Shown here piece after piece: positions 26,104-35,023 of a stretch of 64,000 bases of DNA. Position 1 is the first letter of the stretch, and every line of letters begins with the position of its first letter. The stretch is from Microcoleus sp. bin48.metabat.b7b8b9.023 (GTDB taxonomy: Bacteria > Cyanobacteriota > Cyanobacteriia > Cyanobacteriales > Microcoleaceae): positions 61,262 to 125,261 of the forward strand of contig NZ_JAAFKG010000010.1 in NCBI RefSeq assembly GCF_013299185.1. Reading direction: 5' to 3'. The translations under genes were made by a program, and so were the position numbers. The notes below the pieces were generated by a model. The model ran no database searches. It saw nothing but the letters and a program-made list of their open reading frames with translations, and was not told where the DNA came from.

Positions 26104-26853
26104 CTAAAAACTTTCGTTCCTTCCTTTAGTGGCAGTCAATTTTACGTCTCTTTCATCCACTATTTTGAACTGCAAATCAATATCTTCGAGATAGGAACCG
26201 ATGTAAGATAGCAGCGCATAGATGAATACAATTACCCCCACCATTTCCAAAATTTCCTCAACCGAAGCCAGCAAACCGTAGATTAAAGTTCGCTGACCTA
26301 CCGCATCTGCATAATAACCGCAAACCATTTCCATGCCAAGCGCTCCACCTACATATATACTACCTGCCAGTAGAAATAAATCCCTGGTTTTTCGGGGTAA
26401 GTGCCAGAGAAACTTGAGATAAGTCAGTCCAGTAACCGCAACAAAAATCGCCCCCGGAATTACCCAAATGAAGTAAAAAAATCCTCCTAAATTCAGTGAC
26501 TCTCGCAAGTCGTTAATAATTAATATTTCATGCAGGCTCAAGATTTCATCTAAAGAGAAGAATACAAAGATGAACCCTAGTGCTTTCCAATGCCGAAAAT
26601 ATCGATCGCCCTGTTTCTGCTTGGCAGCACCGATAACACCGAGCAAAATCCCGCAAAATAGCAAAGTAAATGACGAGTACCACGAAGGATAATTTATTTC
26701 TCTGTCTAAATTAAACAAATGAATCCAGCGTTCGCGATAGTTAAAACCGTAGCGCAGGACTTGTACGGTGAAACCAGCAACAGCAAAGAAGAGCACCCAA
26801 ATGCTAAGAGAGAAGGCAACTCTCTTTGGCGAAACAGAAATAATGAATTTCAT
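26104..26853 (-). CDS. Multi-pass membrane protein with conserved acidic/His motifs, unknown
   Basis: 249 residues and about six to seven membrane helices. Notable polar residues sit within or next to helices: FFSLDEILSLHEIL near residue 105 and LLASVEEILEMVGVIVF near 200. Such Glu/His clusters could bind a metal, but I cannot name a family. The extreme C terminus is charged. Divergent from the epimerase gene at 26975 with about 120 bp between, so they may share a promoter region. Confidence 0.7.
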   Translation of the reverse strand: MKFIISVSPKRVAFSLSIWVLFFAVAGFTVQVLRYGFNYRERWIHLFNLDREINYPSWYSSFTLLFCGILLGVIGAAKQKQGDRYFRHWKALGFIFVFFSLDEILSLHEILIINDLRESLNLGGFFYFIWVIPGAIFVAVTGLTYLKFLWHLPRKTRDLFLLAGSIYVGGALGMEMVCGYYADAVGQRTLIYGLLASVEEILEMVGVIVFIYALLSYIGSYLEDIDLQFKIVDERDVKLTATKGRNESF

Positions 26854-26974
26854 CGACTTTTTGGTAAACTAGAACAAGCAAAATAAAACTATAAAGTAAA
26901 AAATAAAAAATGCAAAGATCCGCCCTATCCGTCTCTGCCGATTGTTCTGTATAAAAAAATACTAATAGCTGAAA

Positions 26975-28054
26975 ATGCGCGTTCAAATTCACACCTTCAC
27001 TGTTCGCAAGCGGTTTGCGCTTACCATCAGCCGCGGTACAACAGCTCAAACAACGAATTTGTGGGTAAAATTAACACACGAAGGTATCGAAGGTTGGGGA
27101 GAAGCATCGCCCTTTTCCACAGGTTCTAAGCCCCAAAGTACGGAGAGTTTGCTAGCAGCATTGCAGGAAGTTGCACCGCTACTAGAAAAGTTTACTCCGT
27201 GCGATCGCCAAAAAGTCGAACAAATCTTTACAGAAATCGAGTTACCCTCGGCCGCCCGCGCCGGCATCGACATGGCAATGCACGACTGGCTGGGCAAAAA
27301 AGCAGGCTTCCCGCTGTGGAAAATGTGGGGATTAGATCGATCGCGCATTGTCCCCACATCCGTCACCATCGGCATAAATTCGCCGTCGGGTGCGAGAGAC
27401 AGAGTTCGCGATTGGTTTGGCACAGATGCGACAGATCCCGCAAGCATCAAATACCGGGCTGTCAAAATCAAGTTGGGCAATCCCGAAGGAATTGAAGCCG
27501 ACAAAGCTATGTTAATCGCAGTATTAGACGAAGCGCCGGCTAACATTCAAATCAGTGTAGATGCTAACGGTGGTTGGAATTTGAAAGAAGCAGTAGAAAT
27601 GTGTCGCTGGCTGGAAAAATATAACATAAATTATGTCGAACAACCGCTTTCACCTGTCGCGGATATAGCTGAATTCTCGGAACTTTACCGTCAATCGCCG
27701 CTGCCAATTTTTGCTGATGAAAGTTGCTTTAATAGTTCTGATATACCCAAGTTAGCGCACTGCGTCCACGGCATCAATATCAAAATGATGAAATCCGGCG
27801 GATTGAGCGAAGCTATGCGGATGATTCACACCGCAAAAGCCTGCAATCTGCAAGTAATGTTCGGCTGCTATTCCGATAGTGCGATCGCAAATACGGCCGC
27901 CGCACAACTTTCTCCCCTAGCTGATTATTTGGATTTGGACAGTCACTTGAATTTACTAGACGATCCTTTCACGGGTGCAAGCATCGAAAATGGGTGTTTG
28001 CTGCCAAACGGGCGATCGGGATTGGGAGTGCGGCGAATTAACATTGTAGAATAG
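26975..28054 (+). CDS. dgcA: Enolase-superfamily epimerase: dipeptide epimerase or N-acetyl-D-Glu racemase (DgcA-like)
   Basis: 359 residues of the muconate-lactonising subgroup. The catalytic KxK is AVKIKLG, metal ligands are Asp in ISVDANGGW, Glu in YVEQPLSP and Asp in FADESCFN, and the second catalytic Lys is in INIKMMKSGG. These fit L-Ala-D/L-Glu epimerases (YcjG/YkfB). The next gene, 54 bp downstream, is a DUF1611 protein; the same two-gene pairing forms the DgcA-DgcN pathway of D-glutamate breakdown, where this enzyme racemises N-acetyl-D-glutamate. Context therefore favours a D-Glu role linked to peptidoglycan recycling, with dipeptide epimerisation as the alternative. Confidence 0.85.
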   Translation: MRVQIHTFTVRKRFALTISRGTTAQTTNLWVKLTHEGIEGWGEASPFSTGSKPQSTESLLAALQEVAPLLEKFTPCDRQKVEQIFTEIELPSAARAGIDMAMHDWLGKKAGFPLWKMWGLDRSRIVPTSVTIGINSPSGARDRVRDWFGTDATDPASIKYRAVKIKLGNPEGIEADKAMLIAVLDEAPANIQISVDANGGWNLKEAVEMCRWLEKYNINYVEQPLSPVADIAEFSELYRQSPLPIFADESCFNSSDIPKLAHCVHGINIKMMKSGGLSEAMRMIHTAKACNLQVMFGCYSDSAIANTAAAQLSPLADYLDLDSHLNLLDDPFTGASIENGCLLPNGRSGLGVRRINIVE

Positions 28055-28108
28055 AAATATCGCTCACAACTAATCGGGAGATGCTATGATATCACCTACA
28101 GTGAACCA

Positions 28109-29158
28109 ATGACTAAAAACTATCCTATCAAAAATGGCAAAGTTGCTATCTTGCTGCACGAGGGAATTCTCGGTGCTTCCGGCAAAACAGGCTTAGCTTT
28201 TTTGCGCTACAGCGAAGCACAAATTGTGGCAGTAATTGACCGCCAATGTCCGGGACAATCTTTGTCTGAATTAACTGGCATTCCCCAACAAGTACCGATC
28301 GTTGCTTCCGTTGCAGAAGCACTGCAATTTGCACCGGATATTCTGCTAATTGGTATTGCTCCATCCGGCGGTATTTTGCCGCCGGATTGGCTGCCAGAAA
28401 TCAATGAAGCGGTAGCAGCAGGTTTGTCAGTTGTCAATGGTTTGCACGCGAAACTTGCACCTTTGATAACGGTTCCGTTAACCGAAAATCAATGGATTTG
28501 GGACGTGCGTCAGGAACCGAAGTCTGTTGGGGCGATCGCCTGTGCCGCCGCTGCTAAATTAAGCTGTCGCCGCGTGTTAACCGTCGGCACAGATATGAGC
28601 ATTGGCAAAATGTCAACAAGTTTGGAACTCAATCGCACTTGTTTGCAGCGCGGTTTGCGTTCCAAATTTTTAGCAACCGGACAAACGGGTTTAATGATTG
28701 GAAATGAAGGCATTGCTTTGGATGCAGTGCGAGTTGATTTTGCTGCCGGTGCTGTAGAACAAGCGGTGATAAAATTGGGTTCTGAATGCGATATTCTGCA
28801 CGTAGAAGGGCAAGGTTCGCTATTGCATCCGGGTTCGACGGCGACTCTGCCACTGTTGCGGGGCGCGCAGCCAACTCACTTAATTTTAGCGCACCGAGCC
28901 GGACAAACTCACATTTGCAATCACCCTCACGTATCGATTCCTAGTTTGTTGAAAGTGGTTGAATTGTACGAAATGGTGGCCGCTGCTGCGGGTGCTTTTG
29001 TTGGGGCAAAAGTCAGCGCGATCGCTCTGAATACTCATCACTTAAATGAAGCTGAAGCACAATTAGCAATAGCTGAAGTTCAAGGGGAAACGGGATTGCT
29101 TTGTACCGATCCGGTACGGTTTGGTGCGGAGGTGTTGTTAAGGGCGATCGACAATTAG
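28109..29158 (+). CDS. dgcN: DUF1611 family protein, DgcN-like (putative D-glutamate N-acetyltransferase)
   Basis: 349 residues. An N-terminal Rossmann-like domain (about 1-135, AILLHEGILGASGKTG and VVNGLHAKLAP) is followed by a P-loop-like domain (VLTVGTDMSIGKMSTSLEL, where GTDMSIGKMS occupies the nucleotide-loop position) and DILHVEGQGSLLHPG. This is the DUF1611 pattern. DgcN members acetylate D-Glu before its racemisation by DgcA. Start ATG 28109; the ATG at 28086 is in frame with a stop. Directly downstream of the epimerase and probably co-transcribed. Confidence 0.85.
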   Translation: MTKNYPIKNGKVAILLHEGILGASGKTGLAFLRYSEAQIVAVIDRQCPGQSLSELTGIPQQVPIVASVAEALQFAPDILLIGIAPSGGILPPDWLPEINEAVAAGLSVVNGLHAKLAPLITVPLTENQWIWDVRQEPKSVGAIACAAAAKLSCRRVLTVGTDMSIGKMSTSLELNRTCLQRGLRSKFLATGQTGLMIGNEGIALDAVRVDFAAGAVEQAVIKLGSECDILHVEGQGSLLHPGSTATLPLLRGAQPTHLILAHRAGQTHICNHPHVSIPSLLKVVELYEMVAAAAGAFVGAKVSAIALNTHHLNEAEAQLAIAEVQGETGLLCTDPVRFGAEVLLRAIDN

Positions 29159-29194
29159 TATGCTACAATAAATTTCAATTGAAGATGCAAAGCC

Positions 29195-29836
29195 ATGACA
29201 CAATCAATTCAAGCAAAAACATTGACCCTCAACGATGTCAAAACAAAATTTAACTTCGAGTTTTGTGAAGACGAGCAATTCTTCCGGGAGTGGATTGACA
29301 ATTTACCAGAAATTACTGAGGTCGAAAAGCGATATCTTGATAAAGTAAAGGCAGGCTATACTAACAGTGCCGACCACTCCATGATAGAAGATACTGTAAA
29401 AATGGTGGTACTTGCTCCCTTGCTATTTTTAGCAGATTTATACCTCAATCCCTTTCACATAGAGGCAGAAAAATCGGTGGAACTTGTCACCGTGGATGAA
29501 GGTATGCTTGTCAGGGGAAGTATAGATGTTCTGCTTTTAATTGAATCTTTTTGGGTGGTGGCGATCGAAGCCAAGCGATCGCAATATTCCGTTGAAGCTG
29601 GACTTCCTCAATTGCTATTTTATATGCTGAATGACCCAAATTCAGAACAACCAACGTTTGGGCTTCTGACAAATGGCAGCAGTTTCCGATTCATTAAAGT
29701 GACTAAACAAGATACACCGCAGTATGCCGTCTCTAAGCTTTTCGATATTGCGAATCCCGGCAACGAAATTTACGAAGTATTTCGCGTTTTGAAACGGCTA
29801 GCTAGTATAATTTCCAGCAATACCTCTTCTACTTAA
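29195..29836 (+). CDS. PD-(D/E)XK nuclease-like protein (type I restriction R-like)
   Basis: 213 residues. The core SIDVLLLIESFWVVAIEAK has the spaced Asp and E-x-K of restriction-type nucleases, followed by GLPQLLFYML, a Gln-containing helix often seen in this group. No helicase part is present, so it is not a full HsdR. Such stand-alone genes are frequent in cyanobacteria and uncharacterised. It begins 36 bp after the DUF1611 gene and ends 9 bp before the cupin gene, so it may be part of the same transcript. Confidence 0.75.
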   Translation: MTQSIQAKTLTLNDVKTKFNFEFCEDEQFFREWIDNLPEITEVEKRYLDKVKAGYTNSADHSMIEDTVKMVVLAPLLFLADLYLNPFHIEAEKSVELVTVDEGMLVRGSIDVLLLIESFWVVAIEAKRSQYSVEAGLPQLLFYMLNDPNSEQPTFGLLTNGSSFRFIKVTKQDTPQYAVSKLFDIANPGNEIYEVFRVLKRLASIISSNTSST

Positions 29837-29845
29837 ATACATAAT

Positions 29846-30361
29846 ATGGAACTAGATTCTGAAAGTAACAATAACTTCACTAAAGCTCACTTTGACTTTG
29901 ACAAGTTACCCCAACTCACTAACCCTTGGCGAGAGCTAAAGCTGCAAGGAGTAGCTTTAGGTTTGATTCGCTTGCCTGCGGGAGATGGCTACACATTTAC
30001 TCACAGCCACGCAGAACAAGAAGAAGTTTATATTGTAGTTGAAGGCCAAGGCCTGATGGTTGTAGATGGTGAACTATTGACACTTGAGGGCGGCGATATT
30101 GTGAGAGTTTCTCCGTCAGCGAAGAGAGCATTAAAAGCGGGTGAAAATACAGCCTTGTTTGTTATCTGTACTGGAGGATTGGCCGCTGGTTATCCCAAGC
30201 AGCCCAACGCGCGCTATCTGATAGATGATGGCATTCCCGATTATGACGATGTTCCGCCTTGGTATGAGGGAAATCCCGAAATTGTCGAGAGAAATGCGCG
30301 GTTAAAAGAAAGGATGTTGAAAGCTCAAGCCAAACGAGATAGCCAGCAGGAATCATCATGA
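29846..30361 (+). CDS. Cupin-domain protein
   Basis: 171 residues with a single conserved beta-barrel. Cupin motif 1 appears as THSHAEQEEVYIVVEGQG and motif 2 as GGDIVRVSPSAKRALKAG; the His-x-His and Glu metal ligands of motif 1 are present, while the motif 2 His is replaced by Lys/Ala. The C-terminal 45 residues form an amphipathic helix (IVERNARLKERMLKAQ). Function unknown; possibly a small-molecule binding protein. Overlaps the next gene by ATGA, so it is translationally coupled to the acetyltransferase. Confidence 0.85.
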   Translation: MELDSESNNNFTKAHFDFDKLPQLTNPWRELKLQGVALGLIRLPAGDGYTFTHSHAEQEEVYIVVEGQGLMVVDGELLTLEGGDIVRVSPSAKRALKAGENTALFVICTGGLAAGYPKQPNARYLIDDGIPDYDDVPPWYEGNPEIVERNARLKERMLKAQAKRDSQQESS

Positions 30362-30825
30362 TTGCAAGTTCTGTTTCCTTACCCCCAGAATGCACAATCC
30401 GCCAAGCGTCGGAGCAAGATATCAAATCAATTAGAAAGTTAGTTTGGAGCGCCAAACTCGATCCGACTCAGTTGCGCTGGGAGCAATTTTGGGCGATCGA
30501 ATGTGATGGGAAATTGGTTGCTTGCGGACAATTGCGGAAGTTTGCGGGCGCGCAAGAGTTGGGTAGTTTGGTGGTGGCGAAGGATTGGCGCGATCGCGGT
30601 TTGGGCATTTATCTGACAAAACATTTAATTCAACAGGCTACAGAACCGCTATACTTAGAATGTTTGGGAAAGCGACTCGCATCATTTTATACTCGCTTTG
30701 GCTTTGTAGAAGTTTCTGTGGAAGATTTGCCACAGTCCCTGAAATTCAAGTTCGGTTTGTCTCAGTTAGGTAAAACTTTATTCAGAATTCCGGTAACAAT
30801 TATGCAGTATCAAGCAGGTTCTTGA
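30358..30825 (+). CDS. GNAT family N-acetyltransferase
   Basis: 155 residues. The acetyl-CoA binding region is visible as LGSLVVAKDWRDRGLGIYLTKHLI, with the RDRGLG pyrophosphate loop, and the C-terminal strand YTRFGFVEVS. Substrate cannot be inferred. The ATG overlaps the cupin stop by four bases. Last gene of the run that starts with the epimerase; a repeat pair follows downstream. Confidence 0.88.
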   Translation: MIASSVSLPPECTIRQASEQDIKSIRKLVWSAKLDPTQLRWEQFWAIECDGKLVACGQLRKFAGAQELGSLVVAKDWRDRGLGIYLTKHLIQQATEPLYLECLGKRLASFYTRFGFVEVSVEDLPQSLKFKFGLSQLGKTLFRIPVTIMQYQAGS

Positions 30826-30910
30826 TAATTATGACTTTTATGAATTTGAGATTCTGAATTTATGAATTGATTTTAAGTTCGACTTGTTAAATAATTGGGA
30901 TTACAGGCTC

Positions 30911-31046
30911 GGTTCGTAGTGAGGACTTCAGTCCTCATCAGACGAGAGAGGACTGAAGTCCTCACTACGAACTTAAAATCGGTTCGTAGTGAGGACTTCA
31001 GTCCTCATCAGACGAGAGAGGACTGAAGTCCTCACTACGAACCTCT
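30911..31046. repeat. Two tandem copies of the TCGTAGTGAGGACTTCAG inverted repeat
   Basis: Two copies of about 68 bp at 30911 and 30979: GGTTCGTAGTGAGGACTTCA, then CATCAGACGAGAGAGG, then the inverse. Each is a long hairpin. The rest of the gap to 31668 shows only a weak short ORF. Confidence 0.88.
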
Positions 31047-31161
31047 GACTCACGCACTAGATATGTATGGATGTTCCGGATTGCCCGATCGACTTTGCGT
31101 AAACTCAGGATTCACAGCCTGCGGTAGTCCAGTTGCCTAAATTGGCACAGCTACCAGTCAG

Positions 31162-31359
31162 ATGAGTAGGCTGAAACTATTGATAAATCGTTGTTTCCAG
31201 ACCGAGAAGTGTCCTGTGCCAGTACCAGACGATAAAAGTGTCAGGGCGATCGCACCAAACACATTCGATTCCTGGGAAATTAGTAAGTGTCAAGCAAACG
31301 AGTCACAACCGAGTCAAAAAATCAAGCCCAAAAATAAAACATCTTCACAGCAGCAGTAA
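31162..31359 (+). CDS. Possible small polar protein, doubtful
   Basis: A 65-codon frame, Lys/Gln/Ser-rich, without a clear ribosome site, hydrophobic segment or recognisable motif. It lies in a gap of 840 bp before the NfeD-like array. The composition does not rule out coding, but support is weak. Confidence 0.25.
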   Translation: MSRLKLLINRCFQTEKCPVPVPDDKSVRAIAPNTFDSWEISKCQANESQPSQKIKPKNKTSSQQQ

Positions 31360-31667
31360 TGCGGAATCACCCAAGCGCTAGTGTAGATAACCACATCTAC
31401 CCTTGAGGTAAATCCCACCCACGGCTCAACCACTAAATCGTTAATTCAATACCTCGGAATTACCGAATTTAAACTCCCGCAACCGCTTCTCAAATCCCTC
31501 TTACATTTTAAAAATTCTTGGACTTCGATCCGGATAAAACGACTGAAGACAAGAACAATGAAATATCAGGGCAATCAATCAATCTCAATCGAGGAAATGC
31601 AGCCTGTCAAATAGCACAAACCGACAATTACACACCCATATATTGTAAGACAACAGGAGTAAATATT

Positions 31668-31955
31668 ATGTTCAACGCAATCAAAGCTTTCGGCTCTCTC
31701 TTCTCCACTCAAGGATACAGCACAGCCAACAATCTGTTAATCAAAAATTACGTCAACACCAACTTTAACTATTTCAACGAAGAAGCAATCGTCGATGAAT
31801 CGATTTATCCGAATCAAACAGGTCGCGTCCGCTTCCAAGGTAGCTGGTGGCCCGCACGGTGCGATCGCCAAATCACCCTCACACCCGGAGACACGGTTTA
31901 TGTGATCGGCGTTGACAGCATCACTCTATTAGTTTCCCTCGTTCCCGCAGACTAA
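31668..31955 (+). CDS. NfeD-like OB-fold protein, copy 1
   Basis: 95 residues from ATG 31668, preceded by CAGGAGT; the frame is open to 31518 but that part is the non-coding leader seen before the other copies. The second half ([15 protein letters not shown] then [13 protein letters not shown] and ITLLV) is the soluble OB-fold of NfeD C-terminal domains. The N-terminal half has no membrane helix, unlike full NfeD, so this is a stand-alone OB protein. NfeD domains assist stomatin-type scaffolds; partner unknown here. Confidence 0.85.
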   Translation: MFNAIKAFGSLFSTQGYSTANNLLIKNYVNTNFNYFNEEAIVDESIYPNQTGRVRFQGSWWPARCDRQITLTPGDTVYVIGVDSITLLVSLVPAD

Positions 31956-32055
31956 AACTAAATCAGAGCATTAACAACCAGGAAATGCAGCCTCTCAAAT
32001 AGCAGAAACAGGCGATTAAACTTCCATATATTGTAACAAAACAGGAGTAAATATT

Positions 32056-32343
32056 ATGTTCAACGCAATCAAAGCTTTCGGCTCTCTCTTCTCCACTCAA
32101 GGATACAGCACAGCCAACAATCTGTTAATCAAAAATTACGTCAACACCAACTTTAACTATTTCAACGAAGAAGCAATCGTCGATGAATCGATTTATCCGA
32201 ATCAAACAGGTCGCGTCCGCTTCCAAGGTAGCTGGTGGCCCGCACGGTGCGATCGCCAAATCACCCTCACACCCGGAGACACGGTTTATGTGATCGGCGT
32301 TGACAGCATCACTCTATTAGTTTCCCTCGTTCCCGCAGACTAA
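32056..32343 (+). CDS. NfeD-like OB-fold protein, copy 2
   Basis: Identical in protein sequence to copy 1, with the same leader and ribosome site (AACAGGAGTAAATATTATG). The identity including synonymous sites and the untranslated leader means a very recent duplication or gene conversion. Any promoter in the leader would be duplicated too, raising dosage. Confidence 0.85.
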   Translation: MFNAIKAFGSLFSTQGYSTANNLLIKNYVNTNFNYFNEEAIVDESIYPNQTGRVRFQGSWWPARCDRQITLTPGDTVYVIGVDSITLLVSLVPAD

Positions 32344-32443
32344 AACTAAATCAGAGCATTAACAACCAGGAAATGCAGCCTCTCAAATAGCAGAAACAGG
32401 CGATTAAACTTCCATATATTGTAACAAAACAGGAGTAAATATT

Positions 32444-32731
32444 ATGTTCAACGCAATCAAAGCTTTCGGCTCTCTCTTCTCCACTCAAGGATACAGCACA
32501 GCCAACAATCTGTTAATCAAAAATTACGTCAACACCAACTTTAACTATTTCAACGAAGAAGCAATCGTCGATGAATCGATTTATCCGAATCAAACAGGTC
32601 GCGTCCGCTTCCAAGGTAGCTGGTGGCCCGCACGGTGCGATCGCCAAATCACTCTCACACCCGGAGACACGGTTTATGTCATCGGCGTTGACAGCATCAC
32701 TCTGTTAGTTTCCCTCACTCCCGCAGACTAA
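32444..32731 (+). CDS. NfeD-like OB-fold protein, copy 3
   Basis: 95 residues, differing from copies 1 and 2 only in the last residues (SLTPAD instead of SLVPAD) and a few silent bases. The trailer after its stop matches that before copy 4, so the unequal-crossover junction lies between copies 3 and 4. Same leader and ribosome site as the other copies. Confidence 0.85.
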   Translation: MFNAIKAFGSLFSTQGYSTANNLLIKNYVNTNFNYFNEEAIVDESIYPNQTGRVRFQGSWWPARCDRQITLTPGDTVYVIGVDSITLLVSLTPAD

Positions 32732-32823
32732 ATCAGAGCTTCAAAAATCAGGAAATGCAACCTTTCAAATAGCATACACAGGCGATAAAACTTCGATATT
32801 TTAACACAACAGGAGTCAGGGAA

Positions 32824-33111
32824 ATGTTTAACTTAGCAAAAGCTTTCGGTTCGATTTTTTCTGTTCACACCCACAGCACAGAAAACAATATGTTAGTGGA
32901 CAACTACATCAATACCAATTTTATCTATTTCAACGAAGAAGCAGTCGTCGATGAATCGATTTACCCGAATCAAACAGGTCGCGTCCGCTTCCAAGGTAGC
33001 TGGTGGCCCGCACGGTGCGATCGCCAAATCACCCTCACACCCGGAGATACTGTTTATGTCATCGGCGTTGACAAAATCACTCTTTTAGTTTCCCTCACTC
33101 CCGCCGACTAA
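32824..33111 (+). CDS. NfeD-like OB-fold protein, diverged copy 4
   Basis: 95 residues with a different N terminus ([19 protein letters not shown]) but a nearly identical OB core from [17 protein letters not shown] onward, with SLTPAD at the end as in copy 3. Ribosome site ACAGGAGTCAGGGAA. The mosaic of diverged 5' and conserved 3' halves suggests gene conversion with copy 3. A strong terminator-like hairpin follows at 33140. Confidence 0.83.
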   Translation: MFNLAKAFGSIFSVHTHSTENNMLVDNYINTNFIYFNEEAVVDESIYPNQTGRVRFQGSWWPARCDRQITLTPGDTVYVIGVDKITLLVSLTPAD

Positions 33112-33139
33112 ACCAGAAAGTAATCTAAACCTTTTCACG

Positions 33140-33178
33140 GTTAGAGCCCGGACTTCTTTAAGAAGTCGGGGCTCTAAC
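33140..33178 (+). terminator. Hairpin after the NfeD-like array
   Basis: GTTAGAGCCCGGACTTCTT pairs with AAGAAGTCGGGGCTCTAAC almost perfectly with a minimal loop, 28 bp after the last stop. The T-run is poor, so it may be a repeat element rather than an intrinsic terminator. Confidence 0.55.
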
Positions 33179-33289
33179 TATTCTGTTGTTTATAAGACTT
33201 ACGCATTATGCCTAGGGCTAGGGGCAACCACGGGGGGATTGCCCCTACAATATCCTTGCAATTTAGCTTAAATACCCCTTTTATTTCTT

Positions 33290-33345
33290 AGCCCGCGGAG
33301 GCGGGCTTTGTTTCTGTAGTAGCGGTTTCAACCGCCGAATTCTAA
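33290..33345. repeat. GCGGTTTCAACCGC family element
   Basis: GCCCGCGGAGGCGGGC stem and AGCGGTTTCAACCGCC stem, in reverse order to the arrays at 17211 and 20041. Located between the NfeD array and the 3' end of the Rpn gene. Confidence 0.8.
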
Positions 33346-33365
33346 AGGAGGTAAGCTGTTGTGCG

Positions 33366-34499
33366 CTACAATAAAATGGCATTTTTGAGAGCTTGTTTGT
33401 TAGGGCGATCGCCAATTTTAGATTCGCTACTTTCTGGACTGACTGCTGCTGTTTCTGATGCTTTAGCGATCGGCGGTAGCGGTTCCAGCAGTTTGGATTG
33501 AGCTTCCCCAATTGAAGGGTAATTTGCAGCCCAGGATGAAAGCGCTTCTGAAAGGACATCGCTCTCATCAGCTAAGGGTTCAATTAGCTGCGCTAGTTCA
33601 GTTAATTGTGCCGCCGAAAAGAGCGATCGCTGCTGGGTTAACAGTTCGATAAACGAGTCGATCTGTTGTTCGGGGACTGACATCGATTCGCGTTGGATTT
33701 TGTGAATTGTTTGCTGCACAAATTCTACGGACAAATCTAATAATTGTGCGATCGTCTCTAAATTTATCCCCAACCCGATCGTGCGACGAATGGCTTCTAA
33801 CTTCGCCTGCTGCTCACCTTGTTCGATCCCTTCTTCTAAACCTTCTTGCTTGACTTCTTGGTAAAAACGAGTGTTTCTGAGTTCGCTTAAATTTAGCATG
33901 ATGGCAATTTCCTCGCGGCTTTTTTGGGGGAGTTTGTAGACAATGATTGTTTCGATGAGGTTGATTAAATCGCGTAGAACGATCGGATCGGATAACTGTT
34001 GGCGGGCAAGAGCGATCGATTCCCTTGCTTGTTCTGCTGCTGTCTCTGCTGGCTCGATTACCAGTTTAACAACTTTCACTCCCAGGGAGCGATCGGCGGC
34101 TTCTGGCAATTCATCAAGGTAAATCCGTTGGACACGCTGACTGGTTAAGAGTTCCTGAAATTGCAGCATCTGTTCGTGTTCGATGCGACGATTGGGATAG
34201 ATGACAACGACGCGCCAAGGATTGACGGGTTTGTATTGTCGCAAGTAGAGAAAGAGTTCGCCAAAGATGCGGTAGTACAAGTCGGCATCGGGTTGAAACT
34301 GAACTTCCGCCAAGTAAAATGGTTTTTCCGGTGCTTCGGTTGTGGGCAGAAATAACCCATCCATGCGGAATGCCAGTTGTTTGATTTCGCGGGAGGTGAA
34401 TTCATAGGCGGCGGCTTCTTCTGGAGGGCGATCGATTAGTTCAAAGAAGAACCTGGGGAATTCTTGAAACAGGCTGTAGAAAATGGTGTCTGTTTTCAT
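33366..34499 (-). CDS. Rpn/DUF2887-type PD-(D/E)XK nuclease family protein
   Basis: 377 residues from ATG 34497-34499 (MKTDTIFYSLFQEFP, the usual family start); an in-frame ATG at 34568 gives 23 atypical extra residues. Asp in FRMDGLF and the E-x-Q in LAEVQFQ form the nuclease core, followed by YPNRRIEHEQMLQFQELL. The second half is helical with an ELRNTRFYQEVKQEGLEEGIEQG linker common in these proteins. Related Rpn proteins promote RecA-independent recombination; cyanobacteria carry many copies. It is divergent from the toxin-antitoxin pair next door. Confidence 0.85.
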   Translation of the reverse strand: MKTDTIFYSLFQEFPRFFFELIDRPPEEAAAYEFTSREIKQLAFRMDGLFLPTTEAPEKPFYLAEVQFQPDADLYYRIFGELFLYLRQYKPVNPWRVVVIYPNRRIEHEQMLQFQELLTSQRVQRIYLDELPEAADRSLGVKVVKLVIEPAETAAEQARESIALARQQLSDPIVLRDLINLIETIIVYKLPQKSREEIAIMLNLSELRNTRFYQEVKQEGLEEGIEQGEQQAKLEAIRRTIGLGINLETIAQLLDLSVEFVQQTIHKIQRESMSVPEQQIDSFIELLTQQRSLFSAAQLTELAQLIEPLADESDVLSEALSSWAANYPSIGEAQSKLLEPLPPIAKASETAAVSPESSESKIGDRPNKQALKNAILL

Positions 34500-34648
34500 G
34501 AGTTGTCGATGGGAATCGAAGATGGCTACTATACCATGCCAAAAGAGAACTATGACACAAGAACCCACGATCGGGGAAATCGATTTTTAGGCTGGGCAAC
34601 ATTTTATGCTATTGTCTAACTTTGTTTTTACAGGAAATTTCGGATAAA

Positions 34649-35023
34649 ATGGTCGATAACAAAGATACTATAGAAGTGCCTTTACGACCTCTTGTTTGGA
34701 TGGGAGACTCTCGCAAAAATATCCGCGAGTTTCCTGAAGAGGTACAAAAAGCGGTAGGTTATGCCCTACAACTGGTGCAAGCTGGGGAAACACCTTTGTC
34801 AGCCAAGGCTTTTAAAGGGGTGGAAAGCGGTGTGTATGAAATCGTCAAACGTTACGATACCGATACTTACAGGGCGGTTTATGCTGTAAAAATTGGTGAA
34901 ACAATCTATGTGTTGCACGCTTTTCAAAAGAAATCAAAGCAAGGGATTAAAACCCCACAGGCTGATGTTGACTTAATTAAAAAACGCTATCAAGACGCAC
35001 TAGCGAGGGAGAAAAAATTATGA
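34649..35023 (+). CDS. RelE/HigB-like toxin (phage Gp49-like)
   Basis: 124 residues from ATG 34649 (an upstream in-frame ATG at 34622 is less likely). The fold is recognised by PLVWMGDSRKNIREFPEEV, AVYAVKIGETIYVLHAFQKKS and TPQADVDLIKKRY, the Gp49/HigB signature. Such toxins cleave mRNA on ribosomes. It overlaps the downstream HTH gene by ATGA, in the toxin-first order typical of HigBA. Confidence 0.9.
   Translation: MVDNKDTIEVPLRPLVWMGDSRKNIREFPEEVQKAVGYALQLVQAGETPLSAKAFKGVESGVYEIVKRYDTDTYRAVYAVKIGETIYVLHAFQKKSKQGIKTPQADVDLIKKRYQDALAREKKL

Larger units (their letters stand above)
31593..32755 (+). repeat. Three 388-bp tandem duplications covering NfeD-like genes 1-3
   Basis: The leader (AGGAAATGCAGCC ... 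CAACAGGAGTAAATATT), the gene and the trailer repeat with a 388-bp period from ATG 31668 to 32056 to 32444. Units 1 and 2 have identical coding sequence; unit 3 differs by few bases, one changing Val to Thr. The fourth gene (32824) is an older diverged copy 380 bp further on. Confidence 0.92.
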
